Assembly: GCF_002979415.1 (NCBI RefSeq)
Contig: NZ_PCOT01000015.1
Location: forward strand, 1-64,000
Reading direction: 5' to 3'
Source: Microbacterium sp. MYb72
GTDB lineage: Bacteria > Actinomycetota > Actinomycetes > Actinomycetales > Microbacteriaceae
DNA: 64,000 nt
Shown here one piece after another: positions 26,593 to 36,044 of the stretch (position 1 is its first letter; every line of letters starts with the position of its first letter). A program made the position numbers and the translations under genes. Under the pieces are notes generated by a model. That model was not told the origin of the DNA. It did no database searches and saw only the letters and a program-made list of their open reading frames with translations.

Positions 26593-28830
26593 CTAGACCG
26601 TTCTCATCCCGGGCGCGGCGCTGCGGAACCGACGCAGCCGGAGGCTGTTCAGCACCACGAACACGCTGGAGAACGCCATGGCGGCACCCGCGAGCATCGG
26701 GTTGAGCAGACCGAGAGCCGCGAGCGGGAGCGCCGCGACGTTGTACGCGAGCGCCCAGAACAGGTTGCCGCGGATCGTGCCCAGCGTGCGGCGCGCGAGC
26801 CGGATGGCGTCGACCGCTCCCCACAGGTCGCCCCGCACGAGCGTCAGATCGGATGCCTCGATGGCGGCGTCCGTTCCCGTTCCCATGGCGATGCCGAGGT
26901 CGGACGAGGCGAGAGCCGCGGCGTCGTTCACGCCGTCGCCCACCATCGCGACGACCCTGCCCTGCGCCTGCAGCGCGGCGACCTCGGCGACCTTGCCCTC
27001 GGGGAGCACGCCGGCGCGCACCTCGTCGATGCCCACCTGTGCGGCGACCTGCCTCGCGGCCGTCTCGTTGTCGCCCGTGAGCAGCACGGGGGTGAGGCCG
27101 AGGCCCCGCAGAGCCGCGATCGCGTCGGCGCTGCTGGGCCTGACCTGATCGGCGACGACGAGGATGCCGCGCACCGCACCGTCCCACGCGACGGCCACGG
27201 CCGTGCGCGCCTCGGACTCCGCACGCCCGAACGCCGCGGCGAGATCGGCCGGGAGATGCAGCGCCCAGTCGGCGAGCAGCGACGGGCGCCCCGCGATCAC
27301 GGCGTGCGTGTCGACGACCCCCGAGACCCCTCGACCCTGCGCGTTCTGGAAGTCGGACACGGAGGGGAGGTCGCCGAACTGCTCGACCGCAGCGCGCACG
27401 ATGGCCTGCCCGATCGGGTGCTCGGATGCCTCCTCGACGGCGGCCGCCAGCCGCAGCAGCTGCAGACGGTCTTCGCCGGCTGCGGGGACGACATCGAGCA
27501 GGGTCATGCGTCCGCTGGTCACCGTGCCGGTCTTGTCGAGCACGATCGTGTCGACTCGGCGCGTGGACTCCAGCACCTCGGGGCCCTTGATGAGCACGCC
27601 GAGCTGGGCTCCTCGCCCCGTGCCGACGAGGAGCGCCATGGGCGTCGCGAGACCGAGCGCACAGGGGCACGCGATGATGAGGACGGCGACGGCGGCGGTG
27701 AACGCCGCAGCGGCACCGCCTCCTGCGAGGAGCCACACGGCGAGGGTCACCGCGGCGATCGCGAACACGATCGGCACGAACACGGCCGACAGGCGATCGG
27801 CGAGGCGCTGCGCCTCCGCCTTGCCCGACTGCGCCTCCTCGACGAGCTGCGCCATGCGAGCAAGCTGCGTGTCGGAGCCGATGCGCGTGGCCGTGACGAG
27901 CAGGCGGCCGCCCACGTTGACCGTGGCGCCGGTGACAGTGTCGCCCGGCGTCACCTCGACGGGGACCGACTCGCCGGTGAGCGTCGAGGCGTCCACGGCC
28001 GACGAGCCGTCCCGCACGATGCCGTCGGTTGCGATCTTCTCACCAGGGCGCACGACGAACACGTCTCCGACGAGGAGCTGAGACAGCGGCATCCGCGTCT
28101 CGACACCGTCTCGGAGGATCGCGACGTCCTTCGCACCCAGCTCTCCGAGTGCCCGCAGGGCGGCGCCCGCGCGGCGCTTCGACCGCTGCTCGAGGAACCT
28201 CCCGAGCAGCAGGAACATCGTCACTCCGGCGGCGACCTCGAGGTAGATGCTGCCGAGCCCGTCGCCGCGCTCGATCGTGAACCGGAACGGGTGGGTCATC
28301 CCCCACATGCCCGCAGTGCCGAAGAACAGCGCGTACAGCGACCAGAGGTAGGCGGCTGTGACGCCGACCGAGATCAGGGTGTCCATCGTCACGGCGCGGT
28401 GGCGGGCGTTCAGCCAGGTCGCGCGGTGGAAGGGCCAGGCGGCCCAGGTGACGACGGGGGTGGCCAGCACGAGCGACGCCCACTGCCAGCCGGGGAACTG
28501 CAGCGGCTCGACCATCGCGAGGACGATCACGGGGATCGCCAGCGCCGCGGCGACGATCAGGCGCAGACGCAGGAGCCGATACGCGGCATCGGGCTCACCG
28601 TCTTCCTCCTCCCGCGGGAGCGCGGCGGAGTAGCCGGTGCGCACGACCTCGGAGATGAGGTCGTCGACGTCGATGCCCGGAGCGGCCTCGACGTGCGCCT
28701 TCTCGGTCGCATAGTTGACGGATGCCGTGACCCCGTCGATGCGATTGAGCCGCTTCTCGATGCGCGACGCGCACGACGCGCACGTCATGCCGCCGATCTC
28801 GAGATCGTAGGTCGCTCCTGCGCCTGCCAT
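26593..28830 (-). CDS. copA: Copper-exporting P1B-type ATPase CopA
   Basis: A 745-residue Cu(I) efflux ATPase. One heavy-metal-binding domain has MTCASC (15-20). Transmembrane helices include the CPC motif in [13 protein letters not shown]. The phosphorylation site is DKTGTVTSG, the TGE loop is TLTGESVPV, and the ATP-binding hinge is [14 protein letters not shown]; the HP motif of the nucleotide domain is EHPIGQA. It exports Cu(I) from the cytosol. It starts 9 bases after the copZ stop, with GAGGGGCGATC as ribosome site, so copZ-copA is one operon, probably under the palindrome at 29090-29106. Confidence 0.96.
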   Translation of the reverse strand: MAGAGATYDLEIGGMTCASCASRIEKRLNRIDGVTASVNYATEKAHVEAAPGIDVDDLISEVVRTGYSAALPREEEDGEPDAAYRLLRLRLIVAAALAIPVIVLAMVEPLQFPGWQWASLVLATPVVTWAAWPFHRATWLNARHRAVTMDTLISVGVTAAYLWSLYALFFGTAGMWGMTHPFRFTIERGDGLGSIYLEVAAGVTMFLLLGRFLEQRSKRRAGAALRALGELGAKDVAILRDGVETRMPLSQLLVGDVFVVRPGEKIATDGIVRDGSSAVDASTLTGESVPVEVTPGDTVTGATVNVGGRLLVTATRIGSDTQLARMAQLVEEAQSGKAEAQRLADRLSAVFVPIVFAIAAVTLAVWLLAGGGAAAAFTAAVAVLIIACPCALGLATPMALLVGTGRGAQLGVLIKGPEVLESTRRVDTIVLDKTGTVTSGRMTLLDVVPAAGEDRLQLLRLAAAVEEASEHPIGQAIVRAAVEQFGDLPSVSDFQNAQGRGVSGVVDTHAVIAGRPSLLADWALHLPADLAAAFGRAESEARTAVAVAWDGAVRGILVVADQVRPSSADAIAALRGLGLTPVLLTGDNETAARQVAAQVGIDEVRAGVLPEGKVAEVAALQAQGRVVAMVGDGVNDAAALASSDLGIAMGTGTDAAIEASDLTLVRGDLWGAVDAIRLARRTLGTIRGNLFWALAYNVAALPLAALGLLNPMLAGAAMAFSSVFVVLNSLRLRRFRSAAPGMRTV

Positions 28831-28839
28831 GATCGCCCC

Positions 28840-29049
28840 TCAGGCGCGCGCGGCGCGGTAGCCGGCCTCGTCGACCGCGGCCAGGACGGCCGCGTCATCG
28901 AGCGCGGAATCGGAGGTCACGACGAGCGTGCCCGATGCGGCGCTGACCTCGATGCCCGTCACTCCGTCGAGCTTGGCGACCTCGCTCCGCACCGAGCCCT
29001 CGCAGTGCCCGCAGGTCATCCCGGTGACGGCGTAGGTGGTGGTGTTCAT
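28840..29049 (-). CDS. copZ: Copper chaperone CopZ
   Basis: A 69-residue heavy-metal-associated domain protein with the Cu(I) site MTCGHC at about residues 11-16. It hands copper to CopA or the regulator. Start ATG 29049 has GAGGAAG nearby. First gene of the copZA operon. Confidence 0.93.
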   Translation of the reverse strand: MNTTTYAVTGMTCGHCEGSVRSEVAKLDGVTGIEVSAASGTLVVTSDSALDDAAVLAAVDEAGYRAARA

Positions 29050-29089
29050 GATGTGCTTCCTCTCGGCAGTGTCCCGAAGGTCGGAACCT

Positions 29090-29106
29090 ATACCCCCTAG
29101 GGGTAT
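29090..29106. promoter_or_regulatory. CsoR-type copper operator
   Basis: ATACCCC-CTA-GGGGTAT is a near-perfect palindrome 40 bases upstream of copZ. Its form fits known CsoR operators (A/T-rich ends around C- and G-runs). No csoR gene lies in this window. Confidence 0.7.
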
Positions 29107-29152
29107 CTGCCTATCGACAACGATACGCCCGAACCGGCTATTCCCGCAAAGC

Positions 29153-29809
29153 TCAGATCGCGTAAGCGACGTTCCCGAGACGCGCCTCTGCGGCCGCCTG
29201 GCCGGACGCCAGATGCTCCGGAACGAGTCGCCGGAGAGCCTCGACGTCACGCGCAGCCACCGCGTCGAGGAGGACCCGGTGCTCTTCGGCCATGGCCAGC
29301 AGATCGTCGTGCTGACCGAACAGCCACCTCAGACGCGTGACGAAGACCCCGATGAGCTCGGCGAGCATCGAGTTGCCTGCGAGGTCGGCGGCGACGCCGT
29401 GGAAGTGCGCTGCCGCGATGCGGGCGGCCTCGGCGTCGCCCGTCTGCGCCGCGAGGAGCTCGGTCTCGTAGGCGGCGCGCAGCCGGGAGAGCCCCTCGTC
29501 GTCGTGGCGCTGCGCCGCGAAGACGAAGATCAGGGTCTCGATGGCCTCACGGACCTCGCCGAACTCCTGGATGTCCTGGTGGGTGAACTCGCGCACCACG
29601 GCCCACGTGCGCGGCCTCGAGACGACGATCCCCTCGGCGACCAGAGCACGGATCGCCTCGCGGACAGGCAGCCGCGAGACGTCGAGCTCGGCGGCGATGT
29701 CGCGTTCCACGAGCCGTGCTCCCGGCACCCGCCGCCCCAGGATGATGTCGTCGCGCAGCACGCTCGCCACTCGCACCGACTCGAGTTCGCCGGCCCCCGC
29801 CTCCGTCAT
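29153..29809 (-). CDS. GntR/FadR-type (FCD) transcriptional regulator
   Basis: A 218-residue regulator with a GntR winged helix (about 10-75: RLVERDIAAELDVSRLPVRE, then AIRALVAEGIVVSRP) and an FCD all-helical effector domain (about 85-210). In that domain the metal-ligand His/Asp residues appear in HFHGVAADLAGN and MAEEHRVLLDAV. The effector is likely a carboxylic acid by family. No catabolic operon lies beside it. Confidence 0.9.
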   Translation of the reverse strand: MTEAGAGELESVRVASVLRDDIILGRRVPGARLVERDIAAELDVSRLPVREAIRALVAEGIVVSRPRTWAVVREFTHQDIQEFGEVREAIETLIFVFAAQRHDDEGLSRLRAAYETELLAAQTGDAEAARIAAAHFHGVAADLAGNSMLAELIGVFVTRLRWLFGQHDDLLAMAEEHRVLLDAVAARDVEALRRLVPEHLASGQAAAEARLGNVAYAI

Positions 29810-29890
29810 GCTCGAATTCTCTCACCATGCGGAAGCCGACAGCAATCTGGTATTCCAACGGCACGCATGGATCTCCCGCCCGGACACGAA

Positions 29891-29926
29891 GAAGGGGAGC
29901 GGATGCCGCAGCATCCGCTCCCCTTC
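29891..29926. terminator. Strong terminator between GntR and oxidoreductase genes
   Basis: A perfect 16-bp stem (29891-29906 with 29911-29926) with a CGCA loop. It ends the minus-strand oxidoreductase transcript just after its stop; the stem includes the GGATGC core. Confidence 0.85.
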
Positions 29927-29940
29927 GCGCCGCCGCCCGC

Positions 29941-30582
29941 TCAGGGCAGGCGGTTCGCGATCGCCAGGTTCGCCCGCAGCTCATCGGCGTTCTGCCGGAC
30001 GACATACGCCGGACGGTCGCGCTCGACCCGCCAGGACTCGCTGAGCGGACCGACATTCACCGCGTCGAATCCGATCTCGTCGTAGAAGCGCGTGACGAAG
30101 GCGACCGCCTCCGCGTCGTCTCCGGCCACGGCGAGCGCACGGCGGTTCTCCGAGCCCGCCGGAGCGCCGTCGGACGTGATGTCCGCCGCGAAGATGTGGT
30201 TGAAGGCCTTCACGACCTTCGACGTCGGCAGGTGCCGCTGGACGATCTCGGATGTCGTCGTCTCACCCTTGTCGAGCGCCTCGATGCGCCCGTCGCGCTC
30301 GAAGTAGTAGTTGTTGGTGTCGAGCACGACCTTGCCGGCGAGAGGCTCGACGGGGATCTGGTCGATGGCGCGCAGCGGCACCGTCACGACGACCGCGTCA
30401 CCCGCCTCGCCCGCTTCGACCGCCGTTCCGGCCTTCGCACGCGGACCGAGCTCCGCGACGAGGTCGGCCAGCGTCTCAGGTCCCCGCGAGTTGGCGATCA
30501 CGACGTCGTACCCGTGAGCCACCGCGACGCGCGCGATCTGACTGCCGATGTGTCCTGCACCGATGATTCCGAGAGTTGTCAT
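29941..30582 (-). CDS. NADP/F420-dependent oxidoreductase-family protein
   Basis: A 213-residue Rossmann-fold protein of the 'NADP oxidoreductase, coenzyme F420-dependent' family. The dinucleotide motif is GIIGAGHIGSQIA (4-16), followed by VIANSRGPETL (NADP-type Ser-Arg), and conserved VVLDTNNYYFERDG and KAFNHIFA. Whether it uses F420 cannot be told. ATG 30582 begins the canonical motif; the ribosome site is weak. Confidence 0.85.
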   Translation of the reverse strand: MTTLGIIGAGHIGSQIARVAVAHGYDVVIANSRGPETLADLVAELGPRAKAGTAVEAGEAGDAVVVTVPLRAIDQIPVEPLAGKVVLDTNNYYFERDGRIEALDKGETTTSEIVQRHLPTSKVVKAFNHIFAADITSDGAPAGSENRRALAVAGDDAEAVAFVTRFYDEIGFDAVNVGPLSESWRVERDRPAYVVRQNADELRANLAIANRLP

Positions 30583-30620
30583 GCAGGGGGAAACCTCGCG
30601 CCCCTCCACGTATTCCCGTC

Positions 30621-31550
30621 TCAGAGATCAAGGAAATACGACTCCTCGACGCGTCGGTACCCCAGCCGCTCGTAGAGCTCGATCGCGCCGGTGTTGAAGC
30701 CGAAGACGTGCAGTCCGACCGAGTCGGCCCCGAACGCCCGAGCCTCCCGCTCGACGGCGAGCATGAGCGCCCGCCCGTATCCCCTGCGCCGCTGGTCGGC
30801 CGCCACCTCGATGTCGAGCACGAAGGCGTGCGGGCGGTCATCACGCAGGCGCGCGCCGATCCACAGGACCCCGACCTCGACCCCGTCGACGGATGCCGTG
30901 AAGAACGACTGGCCCGCCGAGTCGAGCCCGTCGGGGAGCTCGAGCTGCATCTGGCGGTGGGACTCGGCGACCGCTTCCTCGGGGGTGTAGCGCCCGGAGT
31001 CGACGAGGTCGCCGGCGAACGCCGCCTCCGAGGCGTCCGCGTATCCGGGGAAGCGCTCGGCCGTCATCGGCGCGACCACGACGTCGTCTTCGGCTGCGCG
31101 CTCTGGCAGGGGTTCGAGGACCATCTGGATCGAGGCGAGGGCGAATCCCCTCCCGGCGATGAGGGCGTGGCCGGCCTCGTCCTGCGGAAAGAGCCCGGTG
31201 CTGAGCCGTGTGGCGCCCTGCTGACGGGCGATGGCCACGATCTCCGCGAACAGCTCGTCAGCGGAGAACACGTCCTCGACCGCGAGCTCGAGGACGAAGA
31301 GCTTCTCCCCCGCCAGCGCCAGCCACAGCGTGCCGAGCTCGCGAGCGCCCTCGGTGATGACGAGGACGCGGGCGGCCGGCGAGTCGACGCCCTCGGGGAG
31401 CACCTCCGCGAACACGCGCGCGGCGTACTCGACGGCATCCGCTCCGACCCGGTAGCCCGAACGCCGGGAGCGCTCCACGAGCCGCGCCTCGGCAGCAGCG
31501 CTCCACTCGTCGAACCGGTCGGCGGGCAGAGGAGCGAGCTGGATCGACAT
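30621..31550 (-). CDS. GNAT acetyltransferase with tandem GNAT folds
   Basis: A 309-residue protein of two GNAT-like halves. The C-terminal half holds a clear acetyl-CoA loop, RRRGYGRAL (about 255), with GFNTGAIELYERLGYRR after it. The N-terminal half is a degenerate GNAT fold lacking that loop, as in mycothiol-synthase-like and MshD-like architectures, though this is not MshD by sequence. CATGAT lies 6 bases before the ATG (leaderless candidate). Substrate unknown. Confidence 0.82.
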   Translation of the reverse strand: MSIQLAPLPADRFDEWSAAAEARLVERSRRSGYRVGADAVEYAARVFAEVLPEGVDSPAARVLVITEGARELGTLWLALAGEKLFVLELAVEDVFSADELFAEIVAIARQQGATRLSTGLFPQDEAGHALIAGRGFALASIQMVLEPLPERAAEDDVVVAPMTAERFPGYADASEAAFAGDLVDSGRYTPEEAVAESHRQMQLELPDGLDSAGQSFFTASVDGVEVGVLWIGARLRDDRPHAFVLDIEVAADQRRRGYGRALMLAVEREARAFGADSVGLHVFGFNTGAIELYERLGYRRVEESYFLDL

Positions 31551-31606
31551 GACTCCATCATGTCGTCTGTCAGCCGTCTTCGGTCCCCGTGCCGGTCGGG
31601 CGTCGG

Positions 31607-32131
31607 CTACCGATTGACGAGCGGGTTCCCGATGGCGGGAACCTCCACCATCTCACCCTTGGTCACGGAGTCCGCGTACCCGCCATCGGCGTTCTTCTCC
31701 GAGAGGATCAGCACCACGCCTCGGATCCGCTTCGTCGTCGACTTCACGACGATGCGCGGCTCGGTGTACCCACCGCCTCCGTGCGTGTAGAAGGTGCAGC
31801 CGTTGTCGTCGGACGAGATCTTGACCTTCTTGCTCGTGCCGTCGGTGAAGAAGATCTTCGCGTCGAGCTGCGCGTTCTCACCGTCGCCCTTGCCCAGGAC
31901 CGGGCAGTTGTCGGTGACCGCGTTGTAGACCCGGAAGGAGTACGCGCTCGTCCACTGGAGGTATCCCCACGCAGTGGCCTTGCCGTCCGGCGACTTCTCG
32001 AAGGTCGTCTCCACACGGAAGCTCGTCTTGATCTCGCTGGCCGAGGCCGGCGCCACGATCCCCAGCGACAGGATGCCTCCGAGCGCGAGCCCTGCGGCGA
32101 CGATCCTCGCCGTTCGTGCGCGTTCCTTCAT
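31607..32131 (-). CDS. Secreted protein, unknown function
   Basis: A 174-residue protein with a classical Sec signal peptide: MKERARTAR, a hydrophobic core, then APASASEIK, with cleavage predicted near residue 31. The mature part is beta-rich, with two Cys (DNCPVLG and NGCTFYT) likely forming a disulfide. The site GAGGGGGAAG sets the ATG. No family recognised. Confidence 0.72.
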   Translation of the reverse strand: MKERARTARIVAAGLALGGILSLGIVAPASASEIKTSFRVETTFEKSPDGKATAWGYLQWTSAYSFRVYNAVTDNCPVLGKGDGENAQLDAKIFFTDGTSKKVKISSDDNGCTFYTHGGGGYTEPRIVVKSTTKRIRGVVLILSEKNADGGYADSVTKGEMVEVPAIGNPLVNR

Positions 32132-32283
32132 GTCTTCCCCCTCATGCGTGTGACGACCCGACGAATCGCGAGCCCGAGCCCCATCATCCGCTCAGAAGAT
32201 CGCCGCGTCGATGGGGAGGAGTGCCCATCGGGAGTCACTCCCGTTCGCGATGAGTGACGTGGCTGTCGTGCGCGCTCCGGACG

Positions 32284-33522
32284 TCAGCTCGACGCGCGAG
32301 CCCCCTCCTCCACCACCGCGGCGAGCTGCGCGTCGAGCGTGCGCCACGCCCCCAGTTCGAAGGAGAGCACGATCGTGACCGGGGAGATCACGACGACCAG
32401 CAGGCACGCCCACAGCGGCCAGCCGATGGCCGCGAGGAGCACGGCGACGACGGGAAGAGCGATCACCGTCGCCTGCAGCGGAGTGTTCGTCGGCATCGCG
32501 GAGACCAGCCAGGCGTGCAGCAGGTAGAGCGTGACCATGAAGATCAGCACGGGCACCGCGATCGAGGAGATCGCGACGAGGGTGCTCACGTGGTAGTGCT
32601 CGTCGTAGACGTAGCCGATGACGTGCAGCCCCGCGCCGACCGCGGCGATCGCCGCGAACAGCAGGATGTGCCCATACCCCCATACGAGAGCCTTCGACCG
32701 GCGGACCGCAAGGATGGGCGCGCTCGGCACGAGGAAGTAGACCCACCACAGCGCGAACGCCATCAGGACGCCGAGGCCGACGACCATGATCGACGAGACC
32801 GTCCAGCCCTCCGCCGCCGTGATCGACTGCGCCGCCGCGAGGGTGCCGAAGACCGTCTCCCCGAGAGCGATGATCGTGAGCAGGGCGTACCGCTCGGCGA
32901 TGTGGTGCGGATGCCACGGCGTCGCTCCGCCCCCGTAGTGGGCGCCCTTCGCCTCCGCGAGGATCGGGCTCGACCAGTCGATCGCGAGCACCACGATCGC
33001 GGCGAGGACGAAGCCCAGCGGATCGAGCGGGAGGAAGATCAGCAGCACCCATCCGATCTGCGCGATGCCGATCGACACGGCGTAGGTCTTCGCGACCGCG
33101 CGGTACTTCGGGTTGCCCTGGGCCGCTCTGAGCCACTGCGCGATCACGGCGACGCGCATCACCACGTAGCCGGCGACCATGACCTCGTTCTGCACGGGCT
33201 GCCCGCGCTCGATCGACGCGAACATCGTCGGCAGGCCGATCGCGAGCACGATCACTCCCGCCATCTGCACCATCGTGAGCACGCGGAACAGCCAGTCGTC
33301 CGTGTCGAACGCCGACGCGAACCAGGAGTAGTTGATCCAGGCCCAGATGATCGCGACCATCGCGAACGCGAACGCGCCGATCCCGGCGAGGATGTCGCCG
33401 TGAGCGATGGACGATGCGAGCGCGTTGCCCGCGACGCCGAAGGCCGCGACGAAGGTGAGGTCGAACAGCAGCTCCAGCGGCGTCGCCGCGCGATGCGACT
33501 CGGTGGAGTCGCGCCCCGTCAT
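32284..33522 (-). CDS. ltrA: Low temperature requirement protein A (LtrA)
   Basis: A 412-residue membrane protein with about ten hydrophobic helices, beginning with the family hallmark HRAATPLELLFDLTFVAAFG and carrying HPHHIAERYALLTIIALGET (about 210-230). Actinobacterial LtrA proteins are widespread, but their molecular role is unclear; the name comes from a Listeria cold-growth mutant. ATG 33522 follows a weak GAGG. A TTG at 33561 or GTG at 33597 would add LRRMTGRD-like residues that resemble homologues, so the true start may be upstream. Confidence 0.88.
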   Translation of the reverse strand: MTGRDSTESHRAATPLELLFDLTFVAAFGVAGNALASSIAHGDILAGIGAFAFAMVAIIWAWINYSWFASAFDTDDWLFRVLTMVQMAGVIVLAIGLPTMFASIERGQPVQNEVMVAGYVVMRVAVIAQWLRAAQGNPKYRAVAKTYAVSIGIAQIGWVLLIFLPLDPLGFVLAAIVVLAIDWSSPILAEAKGAHYGGGATPWHPHHIAERYALLTIIALGETVFGTLAAAQSITAAEGWTVSSIMVVGLGVLMAFALWWVYFLVPSAPILAVRRSKALVWGYGHILLFAAIAAVGAGLHVIGYVYDEHYHVSTLVAISSIAVPVLIFMVTLYLLHAWLVSAMPTNTPLQATVIALPVVAVLLAAIGWPLWACLLVVVISPVTIVLSFELGAWRTLDAQLAAVVEEGARASS

Positions 33523-33725
33523 GCGCCTCAGACCGTGTCGGTAGTAGCTCGGTGTGGACAAGATGAAACCCCCAGATGCCCCAGTGTGTGGGAACACGAT
33601 ACTGCGACTCCGGACGCCGGGTCACACGGAGCCGCGCTGTCCAGTCCGCCGCAGGGCGCGGGTAGGCGAACTGGCCTGCATCGCCACCCCCTCGTCCACC
33701 CACTACCTGACTACCATCGGTCACA

Positions 33726-33743
33726 GACTGACCAGCATCAGTC
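33726..33743 (+). promoter_or_regulatory. Inverted repeat upstream of hypothetical gene
   Basis: GACTG-N8-CAGTC lies about 35 bases before the next ATG, beside another GGTC/GACC pair. It could be an operator; no regulator is adjacent. Confidence 0.25.
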
Positions 33744-33776
33744 TTAGGAGACCACGAAGAAGAGGATTGAACACAC

Positions 33777-34127
33777 ATGGGCGTTTCCGTCTACTACTCG
33801 CTTGCCCGTGAACGCCCGCTCACGCCCGACGAAGCGCATGCTCTCAACACCGCATTCGACGGTGCGACACTGCCGAGCGGCACCGAGCCGCTGGCGTTCT
33901 ACGAAGAACCCGAGACCGTCGTGAGCACCGACGACTGGGAGCTTTCCGGCTCGAGCAAGCTCCCGTCCAACCACTTCACAGCGCCGCGTGCGGTCAAGAA
34001 GTTGCTACGAGGTCTTTCCGCCGCCAGGCGCGCCGTCCCGGACGCCGACTGGTCAGTGCAGCTCGACGACGAACCAGTGGCATGGAACACCGAGACCACG
34101 GAGTACGACCTCAACCCCTCACGCTGA
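33777..34127 (+). CDS. Hypothetical protein
   Basis: A 116-residue soluble protein beginning MGVSVYYSLARERPLTPDE, rich in Thr, Ser, Glu and Trp, with no membrane segment. No family recognised. GAGGATTG precedes ATG 33777, and codon use is less GC-biased at third positions than in neighbours. It stands alone between ltrA (divergent) and sufU (convergent). Confidence 0.55.
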   Translation: MGVSVYYSLARERPLTPDEAHALNTAFDGATLPSGTEPLAFYEEPETVVSTDDWELSGSSKLPSNHFTAPRAVKKLLRGLSAARRAVPDADWSVQLDDEPVAWNTETTEYDLNPSR

Positions 34128-34194
34128 CGAACGCGCACCCTCTGCGACGTCGATGCGGTGCCGGGGAAGAGGCTCCCGTATCATGTCCGGCTCC

Positions 34195-34629
34195 TCAGCT
34201 CTTGGCGAGTGCATCCTCCGCGGCGACCCAGGCGAGCATCGCGCACTTGACCCTGGCGACGTACTTCGAGACGCCGCCGAGCGCCGCGGCGTCGCCGAGC
34301 AGCTCCTCGTCGGGGAGGATCTTTCCGCGGGAGCGCATCGCCTCGCGGAAGGAGGCGATGCGCGTCTCCAGGTCGTCGACCGTCAGCCCCTCGGCGAGCT
34401 CGGACAGCAGGGACGCGGATGCCTGCGAGATCGCGCAGCCGTGCCCCTCCCAGGCGATCGCCTCGACCGAGCCGTCGGCTGCCCGATGCACCTGCAGGGT
34501 GATCTCGTCGCCGCAGGTGGGGTTGAGCTGGTGCGACTGCGCCGCGATCTCGCCGCGCAGCCCGAAGCCGTGCGGGGTGCGCGAATGGTCGAGGATCAGC
34601 TCCTGGTACAGGTTCTGCAGGTCGCTCAT
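34195..34629 (-). CDS. sufU: SufU iron-sulfur cluster assembly/sulfur-transfer protein
   Basis: A 144-residue zinc-dependent sulfur acceptor for SufS. The conserved ligands appear in NPTCGDE (Cys and Asp), GHGCAISQAS (Cys) and RVKCAMLAW (Cys), in the spacing usual for SufU rather than IscU. The start overlaps the sufS stop by four bases (ATGA), so the pair is coupled. The rest of the Suf operon (sufBDC) is not in this window. Confidence 0.94.
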   Translation of the reverse strand: MSDLQNLYQELILDHSRTPHGFGLRGEIAAQSHQLNPTCGDEITLQVHRAADGSVEAIAWEGHGCAISQASASLLSELAEGLTVDDLETRIASFREAMRSRGKILPDEELLGDAAALGGVSKYVARVKCAMLAWVAAEDALAKS

Positions 34630-35918
34630 GCGCCCCTCCGGAAGAAATCGATGGCGCCGGCCGCGCCCGCGATGACGGCGTCGATCTCGGCATCCGTCGT
34701 GTAGAGATAGGTGCTCGCCCTCGTCGACGAGGTGATGCCGAGGCGGCGGTGCAGCGGCTGCGCGCAGTGGTGGCCCACGCGCACCGCGATGCCGAGGTCG
34801 TCGAGGTACTGCCCGACATCGTGCGAGTGGATGCCGGCCACGTCGAAGCTCGCGAGACCCACGCGCGGCAGGTCGATCCCGGCGCCGAGGACGCGCACGC
34901 CCTCGATCGCGCTCAGCCCCTCGACGAGACGCGCACCGAAGGCGGCCTCGTGCGCGGCGATGCGATCCATGCCCACCTCGGAGAGGTAGTCGACGGCCGC
35001 GGCGAGCGCGATCGCCTGCGAGACGCGCTGCGTGCCGGCCTCGAAGCGCTGCGGCGGCGGCAGGTACTCGGCCTCGGTCGTCGTGACCGTCGTGATCATG
35101 GAGCCGCCGGTGAGGAACGGGGGCATGGCCTCCAGCAGCTCCCGACGTCCGTACAGCGCGCCGATGCCGGTCGGCCCGAGCATCTTGTGCCCGGAGAGCA
35201 CGGCGAAGTCGACGTCGAGCGCCTTCACGTCGAGCGGCAGGTGGGGCGCCGACTGGCAGGCGTCGAGGAGCACGAGCGCGCCGACGGCCCTGGCGAGCAC
35301 GACGAGCCTGTCCACGGGGTTGATCACGCCGAGCACGTTCGAGACGTGTGTGAAGGCGACGATCCTCGTGCGCTCGGTGATGAGCTCGGCGGCGACATCG
35401 AGCCGCAGCGCGCCGTCGTCGTCGAGCGGGACGACCTTGAGCGTCGCTCCCGTGCGCGCGGCGAGCTCCTGCCACGGGATGAGGTTGGCGTGGTGCTCCA
35501 TCTCGGTCGTGACGATCTCATCGCCCGCCCGCAGGCGCACGCGCTCCGCGGCCGCTCCCCCGCGTCCGAGCGAGGCGTTCGAGATCGAGTACGCGACGAG
35601 GTTGATCGCCTCGGTGGCGTTGGAGGTCCACACGATCTCGTCGTCGGAGGCCCCGACGAACCGGGCCACGGTGGCGCGGGCGTCTTCGAACAGCTCCGTC
35701 GCCTCGGCCGCGAGGGTGTGCGCGCCGCGGTGCACGGCGGAGTTCATGGTCGACGCGAACTCGCGCTCCGCGTCGAGCACCGCGAACGGCCGTTGCGAGG
35801 TCGCTCCGGAGTCGAGGTAGGCGAGCGGGTGCCCGTTCACCTCGGACTGCAGAATCGGGAAGTCGGCGCGCAGTCGCTGCACCTCGGCCTCGGTCAGCGG
35901 GGCGATCGATCCGGTCAT
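34626..35918 (-). CDS. sufS: Cysteine desulfurase SufS
   Basis: A 430-residue PLP-dependent group II cysteine desulfurase that takes sulfur from cysteine for Fe-S cluster assembly. The PLP lysine is in FAVLSGHKMLGPTG. The catalytic Cys is in VRVGHHCAQPLHRRLG. The N-terminus YLDSGATSQRP and the EMEHHANLIPW segment are typical. It is first in the sufS-sufU pair. Confidence 0.95.
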   Translation of the reverse strand: MTGSIAPLTEAEVQRLRADFPILQSEVNGHPLAYLDSGATSQRPFAVLDAEREFASTMNSAVHRGAHTLAAEATELFEDARATVARFVGASDDEIVWTSNATEAINLVAYSISNASLGRGGAAAERVRLRAGDEIVTTEMEHHANLIPWQELAARTGATLKVVPLDDDGALRLDVAAELITERTRIVAFTHVSNVLGVINPVDRLVVLARAVGALVLLDACQSAPHLPLDVKALDVDFAVLSGHKMLGPTGIGALYGRRELLEAMPPFLTGGSMITTVTTTEAEYLPPPQRFEAGTQRVSQAIALAAAVDYLSEVGMDRIAAHEAAFGARLVEGLSAIEGVRVLGAGIDLPRVGLASFDVAGIHSHDVGQYLDDLGIAVRVGHHCAQPLHRRLGITSSTRASTYLYTTDAEIDAVIAGAAGAIDFFRRGA

Positions 35919-35956
35919 CCTTCTAGCTTCTCACCTGGCGCTGTGTGCGAGGGTCG

Positions 35957-35983
35957 TGTCACGGATGCCGGGAGTATCCGGTC
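35957..35983 (+). promoter_or_regulatory. ECF41-type promoter before the sigma-factor gene
   Basis: TGTCACG (35957-35963), 16 bases, then GGTC (35980-35983). The published ECF41 target pattern is TGTCACA-N16-CGTC. The downstream bases TCCGGTCAGAGCTG nearly match those of the promoter at 37310, which suggests autoregulation. Confidence 0.65.
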
Positions 35984-36044
35984 AGAGCTGACGAGGAGTG
36001 CGCACGACCGGCGGGCGTACCCTGGATCGACGAAACGAGGGGCG

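Noticed and set aside
26536..29100. 854-codon + strand frame opposite copA and copZ
   Set aside because: Shadow; all copper-ATPase motifs are intact on the minus strand.
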